DNA from: an uncultured Legionellales bacterium
GTDB lineage: Bacteria; Pseudomonadota; Gammaproteobacteria; Eutrophobiales; Eutrophobiaceae
Direction of reading: 5' to 3'
DNA length: 53,905 nt
Assembly: GCA_913046215.1 (NCBI GenBank)
Contig: CAJWRJ010000007.1
Span: forward strand, 1 to 53,905
Shown: positions 45,167 to 53,905 of the stretch, piece after piece
Position numbering within the stretch: position 1 is the first letter of the stretch
How the letters are laid out: each line of letters starts with the position of its first letter
Notes under the pieces: generated by a model
Seen by the model: the letters and a program-made list of their open reading frames with translations, nothing else
What the model was told of the DNA's origin: nothing
Databases searched by the model: none
Position numbers and translations under genes: made by a program

Positions 45167-46549
45167 ATGTCTAATCTGGGTACTTCAGAAAACCCTCTAT
45201 TGGTGGCGATTGTAGGGTCTGGCCCAAGTGGGTTTTATGCTGCCGAAGCGCTAATAAAATCTGAAGTCGTTGCTAAAGTTGATATCATTGAACGCCTCCC
45301 AACACCATATGGACTTGTTCGAAGTGGTGTAGCGCCAGATCACCCAAAACTAAAAACGGCAATAAATCTTTATAAAAAAATAGCTGATGATCCAAATTTT
45401 AATCTTATTGCTAACGTTACTATCGGAAAAGATCTTTCTATTGAAGAGCTGTGCGAATCTCATCACGCAGTAATCCTTACATATGGGGCAGAAACAGATA
45501 GAAAACTTGGCATACCAGGAGAGGATCTTAAAGGGAGTCATACTGCAACCGAATTTGTCGGTTGGTATAACGGCCACCCTGACTATAGGGAATTAGAATT
45601 TGACCTCTCGCAAGATGTTGCCGTCATAATCGGACAAGGTAATGTTGCAGCTGATGTGAGCAGAATACTATCTAAAACTGTTGATGAACTGAAACATACT
45701 GATATTGCTCAACATGCACTTGATGTTTTAGCTGAAAGTAAATTGAAAGAAATTCACGTAATTGGGCGTCGCGGCCCTGCTCAAGCTAAATTTACACCAA
45801 AAGAATTACGTGAGTTCGGGGAATTATCTGATTGCAACCCAATTATTCTTGAAGAAGATTTACAATTAAATATTGAGAGTGAAAAGGAATTAGAGGATAA
45901 AACTAATTCTACCAATAGAAAAGTCTATGAAGAATTTTCTAAATTCTCAAAAAGAGATATGGATTCAAGTAAATCAAAAAAATGTTATTTTAGATTTCTA
46001 ATGAGCCCCAAAGAAATAATCGGAACAACCGCTATAGATAAACTAATTATTGAAAAAAATAAATTATCTGGCGAACCTTTCAAGCAGTCAGCAAGAGGAA
46101 CCGACGAAACAATTGAAATTGATACTGGTATTTTGTTTCGTAGTATTGGCTATCATGGTATCCCAATACCAGGCGTACCCTTTCATGAAAGTTGGGGGAC
46201 CATTCCAAATGAAAAAGGACGAGTCACTGAAAATGATGGCTCTGCAGTTAATCAACTTTACACTGGTGGATGGATTAAACGCGGACCTAGCGGGATAATA
46301 GGTACAAATCGTGCTTGTAGTGTGGAAACAATTGAATGCTTACTTGCTGACATTAATAAACTTGATACTGGCAAGAAAAAGAATGGCGCTAGCGAATTAT
46401 ACGCAAAATTAAATAGTAACGATGTCCGCCACATCAACTTTGATGAATGGTCAAAAATCGATGCTAAAGAGGTTGAGCTCGGAGAAACAAAAGGTAAACC
46501 TCGTGAAAAATACACGTACATTGAAGAGATGCTTTCTGTTATTAAATAA
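45167..46549 (+). CDS. FAD-dependent ferredoxin-NADP reductase (adrenodoxin reductase/FprA type)
   Basis: This 460-residue flavoprotein moves electrons between NADP(H) and ferredoxin. Motifs are VAIVGSGPSGFYAAEALI (FAD fold), TPYGLVRSGVAPDHPK (family signature), VIIGQGNVAADVSRIL (NADP fold), and TGGWIKRGPSGIIGTNRACS. It resembles mycobacterial FprA and mitochondrial adrenodoxin reductase rather than bacterial Fpr. Its location between ferredoxin and formate dehydrogenase genes suggests it serves the C1 module: either reducing ferredoxin for CO2 reduction at FmdBD or draining ferredoxin to NADPH. Direction cannot be read from sequence. Confidence 0.92.
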   Translation: MSNLGTSENPLLVAIVGSGPSGFYAAEALIKSEVVAKVDIIERLPTPYGLVRSGVAPDHPKLKTAINLYKKIADDPNFNLIANVTIGKDLSIEELCESHHAVILTYGAETDRKLGIPGEDLKGSHTATEFVGWYNGHPDYRELEFDLSQDVAVIIGQGNVAADVSRILSKTVDELKHTDIAQHALDVLAESKLKEIHVIGRRGPAQAKFTPKELREFGELSDCNPIILEEDLQLNIESEKELEDKTNSTNRKVYEEFSKFSKRDMDSSKSKKCYFRFLMSPKEIIGTTAIDKLIIEKNKLSGEPFKQSARGTDETIEIDTGILFRSIGYHGIPIPGVPFHESWGTIPNEKGRVTENDGSAVNQLYTGGWIKRGPSGIIGTNRACSVETIECLLADINKLDTGKKKNGASELYAKLNSNDVRHINFDEWSKIDAKEVELGETKGKPREKYTYIEEMLSVIK

Positions 46550-46565
46550 ACTCTGATTACATCTT

Positions 46566-48269
46566 ATGAAACGAACTCGTGGAAAGAAAGGTCGTATCTC
46601 AGGTCGCGTAATCGATCATAATGCTATTTCTGAAATAAAAAAACTTATTGGTAATCAATCAGTTAAAAGAGATATGCTCATCGAACATCTTCATAAGATT
46701 CAGGATAAGTACCACCATATATCAAATCGCCATATTATGGCGCTTGCAAAAATAATGAATTTATCAATGGCAGCTATTTATGAGACTGCTACATTTTATC
46801 ATCATTTTGATGTTATTAATGACAATGAAAACCCGCCACCCAATATAACTGTACGCGTCTGCGATTCAGTAACTTGTGAAATGTTTGGCGCGAAGAAATT
46901 AATAAATGAATTAAAACTCGCAACAGATTCAACGAAGGTTCGTATACAACCTGTTCCTTGCGTTGGTAGATGTGATAATGCTCCTGTAGCTATTGCTGGA
47001 ACTCACCCAATTGGAAATGCAAAAACAGACAATATTTTGTCTGCACTTAATAAAAAACAATTATCTGATGTTTTACCCAAAAACTATATTAATTACGAAA
47101 AATATAAAAAAAATGGTGGCTATAATCTATTAATTGACTGTATTAATGGAAAATATAAGCGTGAAAATATCATAAGTATTCTTGAAGATTCTTCACTAAG
47201 AGGTTTGGGAGGCGCTGGATTCCCCACGGGAAAAAAATGGCGAATCCTGAGTGAAAAAAAATCACCAAAAATGATCGCGATAAATATCGATGAAGGTGAG
47301 CCAGGTACATTTAAAGATCGTTATTATCTAGAAACTGACCCACACCGTTTTATTGAGGGAACCTTGATAGCTCATTGGGCGATTAATGCAGATGATGTTT
47401 ATATATATCTAAGAGATGAGTACGCTGGTTGTAGAATGTTACTTGAGAAAGAACTGAATTCTATCCAAAAGACACCGCCTTGCAAGCTTCCGAAAATCCA
47501 CTTACGAAGAGGTGCGGGTGCTTATATCTGTGGTGAAGAATCTGCAATGATTGAATCAATTGAGGGTAAAGCGGGTATGCCTAGATTACGACCGCCGTAT
47601 GTTGCTGATGTGGGTCTTTTCGGATTCCCTACTCTAGAACAAAACATGGAAACAATGCATTGGGTAAGAGATATTATCGAAAATGGTCCCGAGTGGTTTT
47701 CATCAAATGGCAGAAGAGAAAGAAAGGGATTAAGATCTTTTTCCGTTAGCGGACGAATTAATAACCCAGGCGTACATATAGCGCCTGCAGGTATCAGTAT
47801 TAAAGAATTAATTGAAGAATATTGTGATGGAATGCTTGAAGGACATGAATTTTATGGCTATTACCCAGGTGGTGCATCAGGAGGAATACTGCCCGCATCA
47901 CTGGAAAATGAACCGTTAGACTTCGACACGCTCCAAAAACATGGGTGTTTTATTGGTTCGGCAGCTATAATCGTACTGTCTGACAAAGACAAGGTTAAAT
48001 CGCTAGCTACTAATTCAATGCGATTTTTTGAGCATGAATCTTGTGGTCAATGTACACCTTGTCGCGTTGGTACTTCAAAAGCGATACAATTGATGGAAAA
48101 TGAGGAGTGGAATAAAGATTTATTAGAAGAATTATCTATTGCGATGTGTGATGCATCGATATGTGGTTTAGGACAGGCGGCGCCAAACCCAGTCAAGTGT
48201 GCAATAAGATATTTTCCAGAGGAATTTAAAAAGTGGCCGCCAACCCAAAACAAGCAAACGAAAAAGTAA
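46566..48269 (+). CDS. fdhB: NAD-dependent formate dehydrogenase, beta subunit (NuoE-NuoF fusion)
   Basis: This 567-residue subunit passes electrons from the formate dehydrogenase alpha subunit to NAD+. The N-terminal NuoE-like part (about 1-170) binds [2Fe-2S] with cysteines in VRVCDSVTCEMFG and PVPCVGRCDNAP. The NuoF-like part has GLGGAGFPTGKKW (FMN), RRGAGAYICGEESAMIESIEG, and ESCGQCTPCRVGTSKA with a later Cys in ICGLGQAAPNP for [4Fe-4S]. It matches the Fdh1/FdsB type of soluble formate dehydrogenase. A basic N-terminus (KRTRGKKGRISGRV) is present. It overlaps fdhA by 37 bp. Confidence 0.93.
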   Translation: MKRTRGKKGRISGRVIDHNAISEIKKLIGNQSVKRDMLIEHLHKIQDKYHHISNRHIMALAKIMNLSMAAIYETATFYHHFDVINDNENPPPNITVRVCDSVTCEMFGAKKLINELKLATDSTKVRIQPVPCVGRCDNAPVAIAGTHPIGNAKTDNILSALNKKQLSDVLPKNYINYEKYKKNGGYNLLIDCINGKYKRENIISILEDSSLRGLGGAGFPTGKKWRILSEKKSPKMIAINIDEGEPGTFKDRYYLETDPHRFIEGTLIAHWAINADDVYIYLRDEYAGCRMLLEKELNSIQKTPPCKLPKIHLRRGAGAYICGEESAMIESIEGKAGMPRLRPPYVADVGLFGFPTLEQNMETMHWVRDIIENGPEWFSSNGRRERKGLRSFSVSGRINNPGVHIAPAGISIKELIEEYCDGMLEGHEFYGYYPGGASGGILPASLENEPLDFDTLQKHGCFIGSAAIIVLSDKDKVKSLATNSMRFFEHESCGQCTPCRVGTSKAIQLMENEEWNKDLLEELSIAMCDASICGLGQAAPNPVKCAIRYFPEEFKKWPPTQNKQTKK

Positions 48270-51061
48270 CCAGTTTTTTACTTGACGATAAGGAGGTTAA
48301 CTCCTTTGGTGACGAGTCAATACTTCAAGTTGCTAAGCGTAATAATATAGAAATTCCCCACCTTTGCTATAAAGAAGGATATCGTCCTGATGGTAATTGC
48401 CGTGCATGTGTAGTTGAAATTGAAGGTGAGCGTGTTTTAGCGCCATCATGTTGTAGAAAACCAACCGAAGGAATGAAAGTTAATAGTTCTAATGAAAGAG
48501 CACGTTTATCTCAAAAAATGGTGCTTGAATTACTGCTTTCTGATATGCCACAACAAGGAAAATCTCCATACAAGCTTGATTCTGAATTAGACTATTGGTC
48601 GGCAAAATTATCACTATATAACCCTCGATTTGAAGAACGAAATCAGCTAAAGGCAGATGTTTCTCATCCGGCTATTGCTGTTAATCTTGACGCATGTATT
48701 CAGTGCACTCGATGCGTACGTGCCTGTAGAGAGGAGCAAGTAAACGATGTTATAGGTTATGCTTTTAGAGGAAAAAATTCGAAGATTGTTTTTGATACAG
48801 ATGAGCTTATGGGAGAAAGTACATGTGTAGCTTGTGGTGAATGTGTTCAAGCTTGTCCCACTGGCGCACTAATGCCTGCTAAAAATGTAGGATTAGTTGA
48901 ACCTGACAAAAAAATCGATTCAGTTTGTCCTTATTGTGGTGTTGGCTGCTTGTTATCATTCAATATCAAAAATAATCATATTCAATATGTTGAAGGAAGA
49001 GATGGCCCCGCCAATAAAAGTCGTCTGTGTGTTAAAGGTAGATATGGATTTGATTATGTTCATCATCCTGATCGATTAAAAAAACCAATGATCAGGCGTG
49101 AGAATTCAATCAAAACGCCAGAGGTTGTTAAACCTGAAGATATGCATAAGTTTTTTCGTGAAGCTACATGGGATGAAGCGCTTGAATTTTCAGCACAAGG
49201 ATTTAATAAATTAAAAAAAGAAAAAGGTTCTCAATCGTTAGCAGGTTTTGGTTGCGCTAAGGGAAGCAATGAAGAAGCATATTTAGTTCAAAAATTAGTT
49301 AGGACCGGATTTAATAATAATAATGTTGATCACTGTACTCGATTGTGCCATGCATCATCCGTTGCTGCATTATTAGAAACTATTGGTTCTGGTGCAGTAT
49401 CTAATCAGGTGTCAGATGGATCTTATGCTGATGTCATTATTGTTATTGGCTCTAGGCCACATGAAAATCATCCAGTAGCCGCGACATTTTTAAAAAATGC
49501 ATCTGAGCGAGGAAGTAAACTTATTTTCATTGAGCCTTATCAATCTGATATTGCTTTACATGCAAGTCATTTTTTACAGCTTAGGCCTGGTACTGATGTA
49601 CTTCTACTCAATGCAATGATGCATGTCATAATCAATGAGAAAATTCATAATGAAAAATTTATAAACGAACATACAAAAGGATTTGAAAATATTTCTAAGG
49701 TTGTAAAGGATTACTCACCAGAAAAAGTTTCTCCAATCTGTGGGATCGATGCCGAACTTATAAAAGAAGTTGCTAGATTATATGCAACCTCAGATTCATC
49801 AATTATTTTTTGGGGTATGGGAATTTCGCAACATATTCATGGAACTGATAATGCGCGGTGTCTAATCTCACTTGCTCTTATGACTGGCCAAATAGGTCGT
49901 GAAAGCACAGGACTTCACCCATTACGTGGACAAAATAATGTTCAAGGTGCATCTGATGTAGGATTAATACCTATGGTATACCCTGACTATCAACCTGTTA
50001 CAGATAAATCTGTTAGAGATAAATTTGAAAAGCTCTGGGGTCAAAGTCTTGATCCTAATAATGGAAAAACAGTCGTTGAAATAATGCACGCGATTCATAA
50101 CGAAGAAATCAACGGTCTTTATATAATGGGTGAAAACCCTGCAATGTCTGATCCTAATCTAAATCATGCAAGAGAAGCACTCTCAAAACTCGAACATATG
50201 GTAGTACAGGATATATTTTTTACAGAAACCTGTGGTTATGCAGATGTAATACTGCCAGCATCTGCTTTTCCTGAAAAAAATGGTACGTTTACTAATACAG
50301 ATCGAAGAGTCCAGCTTGGGAGACAAGCACTTAATCCTCCAGGTGAAGCCAAACAAGACTTATGGATTATTCAGGAAATAGCTAAACGTATGGGTCTGAA
50401 TTGGAATTATGAAAATACAAAGGATGTTTTCAATGAAATTAGATTGGCAACACCAAGTATGGCAGGGATAACTTGGGAAAGATTAGAGAATGTTGATTCA
50501 TTAACATACCCACTAACTAATGTTGGTGATCCAGGAGAGCCAATTATTTTTAAAGATGGAGTTTTTCCAACAGATGATGGCAAAGGACGATTCGTTGCCG
50601 CTGAATATACAAAGCCGGCTGAACTTCCAAATAATGATTTTCCATTTGTATTTATGACAGGTAGACAACTTGAACATTGGCATACGGGTACAATGACTCG
50701 TCATTCTAGAGTACTTGATGCAATTGAACCAGGTCCTTGTGTGCTTATTAATCCAGAAGACCTTAAATTACTTTCACTTAAATCTGGAGATATGTTAATC
50801 ATAGAGTCACGGAGAGGAAAAATATCAGCAACAACTCGAGCAGATGAAGGGATGCAGCGTGGTGTGGTGATGATGCCCTTTTCATTTAATGAGGCAGCAG
50901 CCAACTTAATAACAAACGAAGCACTAGACCCAGTTGGAAAAATCCCCGAGTTTAAATATTGTGCGGTTACCCTAAAAGCGGGTCAACGTCCGGGTGATAT
51001 CATCGATAAAAAACAAATCAAAAACAAAAAATCTGATATCAGTTATCTATATGGTTCGTAG
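48233..51061 (+). CDS. fdhA: NAD-dependent formate dehydrogenase, alpha subunit
   Basis: This 942-residue cytoplasmic subunit oxidises formate to CO2 at a Mo/W-bis-pterin site. In order: an N-terminal [2Fe-2S] ferredoxin domain (IPHLCYKEGYRPDGNCRACVVEIEG), two [4Fe-4S] sites (CIQCTRCVRACREEQ, CVACGECVQACPTGAL), a further [4Fe-4S] (CPYCGVGC), and the molybdopterin domains. The catalytic residues are Cys372-His373 in CTRLCHASS; cysteine, not selenocysteine, is used. The C-terminal pterin-binding domain contains FVFMTGRQLEHWHTGTMTRHSR. The start is GTG 48233, with AGAGGAAT upstream. Confidence 0.95.
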   Translation: MAANPKQANEKVTSFLLDDKEVNSFGDESILQVAKRNNIEIPHLCYKEGYRPDGNCRACVVEIEGERVLAPSCCRKPTEGMKVNSSNERARLSQKMVLELLLSDMPQQGKSPYKLDSELDYWSAKLSLYNPRFEERNQLKADVSHPAIAVNLDACIQCTRCVRACREEQVNDVIGYAFRGKNSKIVFDTDELMGESTCVACGECVQACPTGALMPAKNVGLVEPDKKIDSVCPYCGVGCLLSFNIKNNHIQYVEGRDGPANKSRLCVKGRYGFDYVHHPDRLKKPMIRRENSIKTPEVVKPEDMHKFFREATWDEALEFSAQGFNKLKKEKGSQSLAGFGCAKGSNEEAYLVQKLVRTGFNNNNVDHCTRLCHASSVAALLETIGSGAVSNQVSDGSYADVIIVIGSRPHENHPVAATFLKNASERGSKLIFIEPYQSDIALHASHFLQLRPGTDVLLLNAMMHVIINEKIHNEKFINEHTKGFENISKVVKDYSPEKVSPICGIDAELIKEVARLYATSDSSIIFWGMGISQHIHGTDNARCLISLALMTGQIGRESTGLHPLRGQNNVQGASDVGLIPMVYPDYQPVTDKSVRDKFEKLWGQSLDPNNGKTVVEIMHAIHNEEINGLYIMGENPAMSDPNLNHAREALSKLEHMVVQDIFFTETCGYADVILPASAFPEKNGTFTNTDRRVQLGRQALNPPGEAKQDLWIIQEIAKRMGLNWNYENTKDVFNEIRLATPSMAGITWERLENVDSLTYPLTNVGDPGEPIIFKDGVFPTDDGKGRFVAAEYTKPAELPNNDFPFVFMTGRQLEHWHTGTMTRHSRVLDAIEPGPCVLINPEDLKLLSLKSGDMLIIESRRGKISATTRADEGMQRGVVMMPFSFNEAAANLITNEALDPVGKIPEFKYCAVTLKAGQRPGDIIDKKQIKNKKSDISYLYGS

Positions 51062-51064
51062 AAA

Positions 51065-51883
51065 TTATGAATCTAAATTCTTAACGTCAATTAATCTTAG
51101 TGTTTCTTGAACTAGCGGATCAGCTGTTTCATCAGCTTTATTTCTAACCACTGTCTTAATCTGATAAAGTTTTCCAGGAATCTGATCAGAAAATATAAAT
51201 TCGTAATATTTATCTGCAAATTGCTCAAAATCACGACGATGAGGATCGTTTACATAGGGAGTAAAGGATACTTTCTCACCGCTATACTCTTTTCCGTTAT
51301 ATGTAAAAGTAGTTGCTTCTACGCTTGCACTTTCTCTTAACGCCACTTTGATTGCCTTAAGAAAATGTCTATAACGATTACTTTTTCCGCCAGTAATACG
51401 AGCCATATCATAGACATCACCTGTCATATACACACCAACCACTGGATTTGACACTACGCCAGTAACATTGGCTTTATTTACAGCTTGTTTTCTCTCAGCT
51501 GTAAAAAAATCTAATAATGTATTTTTAGAACCGTCTTCATTTAACTCGATAATTTTTAAGTATACTGAATCCGTAAAACCATCCTCATAGGTACCTGATT
51601 TTACAAACTCATAATATAAGCTTAGTGGTTCATTTATATTTCCAAGATGATGATCTAACCACAACTTAGTTTCAGCTGTTGCAAACTCAAAATCCTCGGG
51701 AACTTCATCCACTTCACCATAACGACCAATACTCTTATCGAGTTCCTGTTCATTTAATGGTTCGCCACCTCTTATTACATTTGATTTTTCTGGCGCCTCT
51801 TTACTCTCATCTTCTGAATAAACAAAAGAGGAATATGTTGAGACTGTCAGTATCAAAAATAAAGTAATTATTCTGTAACTCAT
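51065..51883 (-). CDS. Exported protein of unknown function near xoxF
   Basis: This 272-residue protein has a signal peptide (cleavage near VYS/ED). The mature form is acidic at first (DESKEAPEKSN), then mixed alpha/beta, with no cysteines. It carries a repeatedly charged segment (DHHLGNINEPLSLYYEFVKSG) and a GKEYSGEKVSFTPYVNDPHR region. I do not recognise the family. It lies 13 bp after the xoxJ-like gene on the same strand, so it is probably the last gene of a xox-associated transcript. Confidence 0.6.
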   Translation of the reverse strand: MSYRIITLFLILTVSTYSSFVYSEDESKEAPEKSNVIRGGEPLNEQELDKSIGRYGEVDEVPEDFEFATAETKLWLDHHLGNINEPLSLYYEFVKSGTYEDGFTDSVYLKIIELNEDGSKNTLLDFFTAERKQAVNKANVTGVVSNPVVGVYMTGDVYDMARITGGKSNRYRHFLKAIKVALRESASVEATTFTYNGKEYSGEKVSFTPYVNDPHRRDFEQFADKYYEFIFSDQIPGKLYQIKTVVRNKADETADPLVQETLRLIDVKNLDS

Positions 51884-51896
51884 GCGTTTAATCCTT

Positions 51897-52727
51897 TTAT
51901 TTTACTAATGGAATATTATAATCAATTAATATATTTTCAATTTCAGTTTTATTTTCTTTGATGAGCTTATCTATGGTCGCCTTCCATGGTTTTTCTCTGT
52001 AACGAACTGCCATTGAAAAACTAAATGTAAGTCTTATATTGTTTTCTGGGTCATCTTTAAGTGGCAACACTACAAGATCTGCTTTATCTTTATATTGTTT
52101 CGCCCAATATCCAGCACTCTGTCCCATAACGATGGTAGCATCTATGTTTCCTGCTACAATTTCATCGATCAAAATCTTAGAAGGATTCGCTTTTGGATCC
52201 CCCGGCTGTCCTTGATATGGGCTCATGTATGACATTAAACCATGCTTAAAAACCCAAAGTTGTGCGGCACCAATATCGCTCAAACCTATCTTAATCTTTT
52301 CTTTACTTGCCTTTGCCGCATCCAAAAGTAACGATGGGTCCGTAACTGAATCTAGATTACGCCCCTTAGCATAAACTAGTGCATATGATGTTGTGTAGTA
52401 TGGTTCGGTTGTATCCGCAAGCTCAAAACTTGAGGGTACATTCATTACAATATCACACTTATAACCTATTCCATTTGATTCAGCTCTTAAAGTATTTCTA
52501 ATAAAACCTATGCGTTGAGGAAAATATTCATACTTTATTTTTAAACCAAGCTTACTAGCCAAAAGTTCAGCAATTTTATTTTCGAACCCTTCGCCTTTTT
52601 CATTAGACATAGGCAGCATATACGGATCAGCGCAAACTTTAAAATACTCTTTGTCAGCTAAATGATCGTCTGCCAAAAGAGAATTAGCGACAAAAACCAA
52701 AAGAATGAAAAATATTTTTATTTTCAT
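51897..52727 (-). CDS. xoxJ: XoxJ/MxaJ-like periplasmic binding protein
   Basis: This 276-residue periplasmic protein has a signal peptide (cleavage near LLA/DD) and a solute-binding fold: YFKVCADPYMLPMSNEKGEGFENKIAELLA at the start, KIKYEYFPQR, and DIGAAQLWVFKHGLM. It belongs to the quinoprotein-dehydrogenase-associated binding-protein group (MoxJ/MxaJ/XoxJ). Such proteins are thought to help activate or mature PQQ methanol dehydrogenases rather than import a nutrient. It follows a cupredoxin gene and precedes the unknown exported protein gene. Confidence 0.87.
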   Translation of the reverse strand: MKIKIFFILLVFVANSLLADDHLADKEYFKVCADPYMLPMSNEKGEGFENKIAELLASKLGLKIKYEYFPQRIGFIRNTLRAESNGIGYKCDIVMNVPSSFELADTTEPYYTTSYALVYAKGRNLDSVTDPSLLLDAAKASKEKIKIGLSDIGAAQLWVFKHGLMSYMSPYQGQPGDPKANPSKILIDEIVAGNIDATIVMGQSAGYWAKQYKDKADLVVLPLKDDPENNIRLTFSFSMAVRYREKPWKATIDKLIKENKTEIENILIDYNIPLVK

Positions 52728-52777
52728 ATAAGCAGAACCTTTTTTCTAACAGGCTTAATCCTCGTTATTATTAAAAA

Positions 52778-53221
52778 TTACTTCGCTTTAATCTTATTTA
52801 TTTTACCAATAAGGCGCTTAAAAGGTCCTTGAAGCTCTGCCATTGCTTTTTCTTTTGTTGCAGCTTTTTGATCAGCGCTTACATCGCCTACAACAATAAC
52901 GCCAACCATTCCAAAACCAATATGGGGTTCACATACATAACCAAAGATTCCATTAGTTTCTAGCGGTGGTGTAACCATTGTAGCGCCAGCCATCTTACCT
53001 TTTTCTCCAAAATTTACACCGCCATCAGGCACTAGATAAGTAACCGCGTTATGAGAAGTCATATTGATAAATTTTACTGTATCTCCAGGCTGTACATAAA
53101 CAATTGCTGGTTTAAATTCTCTTGCAGCAGCATTAACAACATGTTCTTCTGCGTTGACAATGTTAGGAATCGCAAAAGTTAACATGCTCAGTGCGAATAC
53201 CATATTCCTTACTTTTATCAT
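52778..53221 (-). CDS. Type-1 copper cupredoxin (pseudoazurin-like)
   Basis: This 147-residue periplasmic blue-copper protein has a signal peptide (cleavage near VNA/EE, residue 24). The copper ligands are His57 (TSHNAV), Cys97 and His100 (YVCEPH), and Met105 (GFGM), the pseudoazurin/plastocyanin set. A lysine-rich C-terminus (KRLIGKINKIKAK) could dock an acidic partner. It lies between xoxF and the xoxJ-like gene, where a c-type cytochrome (XoxG/MxaG) is usually found, so it may take electrons from the methanol dehydrogenase. That role is inferred. Confidence 0.92.
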   Translation of the reverse strand: MIKVRNMVFALSMLTFAIPNIVNAEEHVVNAAAREFKPAIVYVQPGDTVKFINMTSHNAVTYLVPDGGVNFGEKGKMAGATMVTPPLETNGIFGYVCEPHIGFGMVGVIVVGDVSADQKAATKEKAMAELQGPFKRLIGKINKIKAK

Positions 53222-53345
53222 TTTAATTTACCCCTTATTTTTTACACTAATTCTAAGACAGAACTATTTGGAACAAGTTCTCACTAATTGTACATAATAT
53301 AACGATTTTTATTCTATATTTATTAACGAATTAACACAAAATCAT

Positions 53346-53379
53346 TAAAAAAAATCCCTGATGCCGAGGCATCAGGGAT
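53346..53379 (-). terminator. Intrinsic terminator after xoxF
   Basis: ATCCCTGATGCC and GGCATCAGGGAT form a long stem (53354-53379) with a very short loop, and nine As on the plus strand (53346-53354) give a T run on the minus strand. It ends most xoxF transcription before the cupredoxin gene, whose expression then needs read-through or a promoter in 53222-53345. Confidence 0.9.
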
Positions 53380-53405
53380 CTAACAAACTTACGTCTGTTT
53401 ATTGC

Positions 53406-53905
53406 TTAAGGTAGGCTAAACACCATTAATACACCACTATTACGTGATGAATTAAGAAGTTTACGATAACCACCTACAGCACCAAGAGCAGCATCATCTG
53501 GAGCTGCAGCTAAGCCTTCAATAGACACAACTGCGCCAGCCCAACCGCCGATGCCTGAAAGAACACCAACGTATTGCTTACCCTTATGAGCCCATGAGTT
53601 GAAGTTTCCGATAATTCCTGATGGAGCTTTGAACTTCCATAGTAATTTACCAGTCTTCGCGTCAACAGCTTTAGCATATGCGTCAAGAGTTCCGTAGAAC
53701 ACGACGTCACCAGCTGTAGCTAGAACACCAGACCATACAGACCATTGTTCAACAATGTTCCAAACAATCTTACCTTTGCCAGCATCCCATGCCAACATGT
53801 TACCCATGTTGTCATTTTGAGCATTATTATTAGGACACTCTGGGCAAACTGCACCAGCAGGATACATAGTTAGAGCAGCGTTAACATAAGCCGCACCAGC
53901 TGTGT
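53406..53905 (-). CDS. xoxF: PQQ methanol dehydrogenase, XoxF type (C-terminal part)
   Basis: Only the last 166 residues are in the window; the gene continues to the right. The quinoprotein beta-propeller is clear: MGNMLAWDAGKGKIVW, SVWSGVLATAGDVVFYGTLDAYAKAVDAKTGKLLWKF, PSGIIGNFNSWAHKGKQYVGVLSGIGGWAG and GAVGGYRKL. LSGIGGWAG is closer to lanthanide-type XoxF than to calcium MxaF. The lanthanide-ligand aspartate lies outside the window, so metal preference is not shown. A short insert with CPECPNNNAQ precedes the final blades. It supplies formaldehyde or formate for the C1 island. Confidence 0.9.
   Translation of the reverse strand, partial: TAGAAYVNAALTMYPAGAVCPECPNNNAQNDNMGNMLAWDAGKGKIVWNIVEQWSVWSGVLATAGDVVFYGTLDAYAKAVDAKTGKLLWKFKAPSGIIGNFNSWAHKGKQYVGVLSGIGGWAGAVVSIEGLAAAPDDAALGAVGGYRKLLNSSRNSGVLMVFSLP

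Noticed and set aside
1-53905. Search for CRISPR arrays, insertion sequences, integrases, tRNA and rRNA genes.
   Set aside because: Reading both strands I found no direct-repeat/spacer pattern, transposase or integrase, or clear tRNA or rRNA sequence; nothing indicates a mobile region.

Overview
The window is AT-rich and almost fully coding. Gene content points to a marine-type, gram-negative methylotroph, most likely a gammaproteobacterium. Indicators are a complete System I cytochrome c maturation operon (ccmABCDEFGHI), the gammaproteobacterial cmoA/cmoB wobble-tRNA pair, a class Ia NrdA with two ATP cones, a lanthanide-type PQQ methanol dehydrogenase end (xoxF) and a large tetrahydromethanopterin/methanofuran (H4MPT/MFR) C1-oxidation island. 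The taxon is an inference from gene content; there is no rRNA or tRNA gene to confirm it.

Layout. 1-3820: the end of a lysine-rich DksA, then a minus-strand cobalamin unit (PduO-type adenosyltransferase, small membrane protein, TonB-dependent receptor) behind a clear cobalamin riboswitch (about 3912-4097). 4243-10061: an OFA-type MFS transporter with a small membrane protein, then B12-dependent methionine synthase metH. 10095-11720: an exported unknown protein, a candidate structured small RNA or attenuator with promoter and terminator, and a Sel1-repeat lipoprotein. 11794-18627: ccmABCDEFGHI, followed by a DUF2946-like protein and a Met/His-rich exported protein (18651-20213). 20320-24104, minus: a PQQ-type sugar dehydrogenase, then cmoB, cmoA and trhO, which together make the U34 modification cmo5U. 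24284-28769: nrdAB with twin NrdR boxes, a DnaA box and terminal hairpins.

C1 island, 28849-51061. The minus strand carries cofactor biosynthesis (mfnE-like, pabB, mfnF-like, mfnD-like; then mptG, an ATP-grasp protein, mptN-like and a CitG-like protein) together with fae and mch. A HisA-like gene lies on the plus strand between the two minus blocks. The plus strand carries fmdD-fmdB-fmdA-ftr-fmdC, a 7Fe-type ferredoxin, a ferredoxin-NADP reductase-like flavoprotein and a soluble NAD-dependent formate dehydrogenase (fdhB, fdhA). Together these oxidise formaldehyde via Fae, Mch, Ftr and Fmd to formate or CO2, and formate via Fdh. A methylene-H4MPT dehydrogenase is not in the window.

Right end, 51065-53905, minus: a partial xoxF, a type-1 copper cupredoxin, a XoxJ-like periplasmic binding protein and an exported unknown protein. 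The periplasmic methanol dehydrogenase would supply formaldehyde to the island.

Most noteworthy: the formylmethanofuran dehydrogenase set looks redox-competent and archaeal-like (FmdB keeps its FeS cysteines and the Mo/W-ligand cysteine, and a separate FmdD is present) and sits beside a ferredoxin and a ferredoxin reductase. Also notable are a long ATP-grasp gene with no ATG/GTG/TTG start, pabB and mfnE in one frame separated by a single stop codon, and a cupredoxin beside xoxF.
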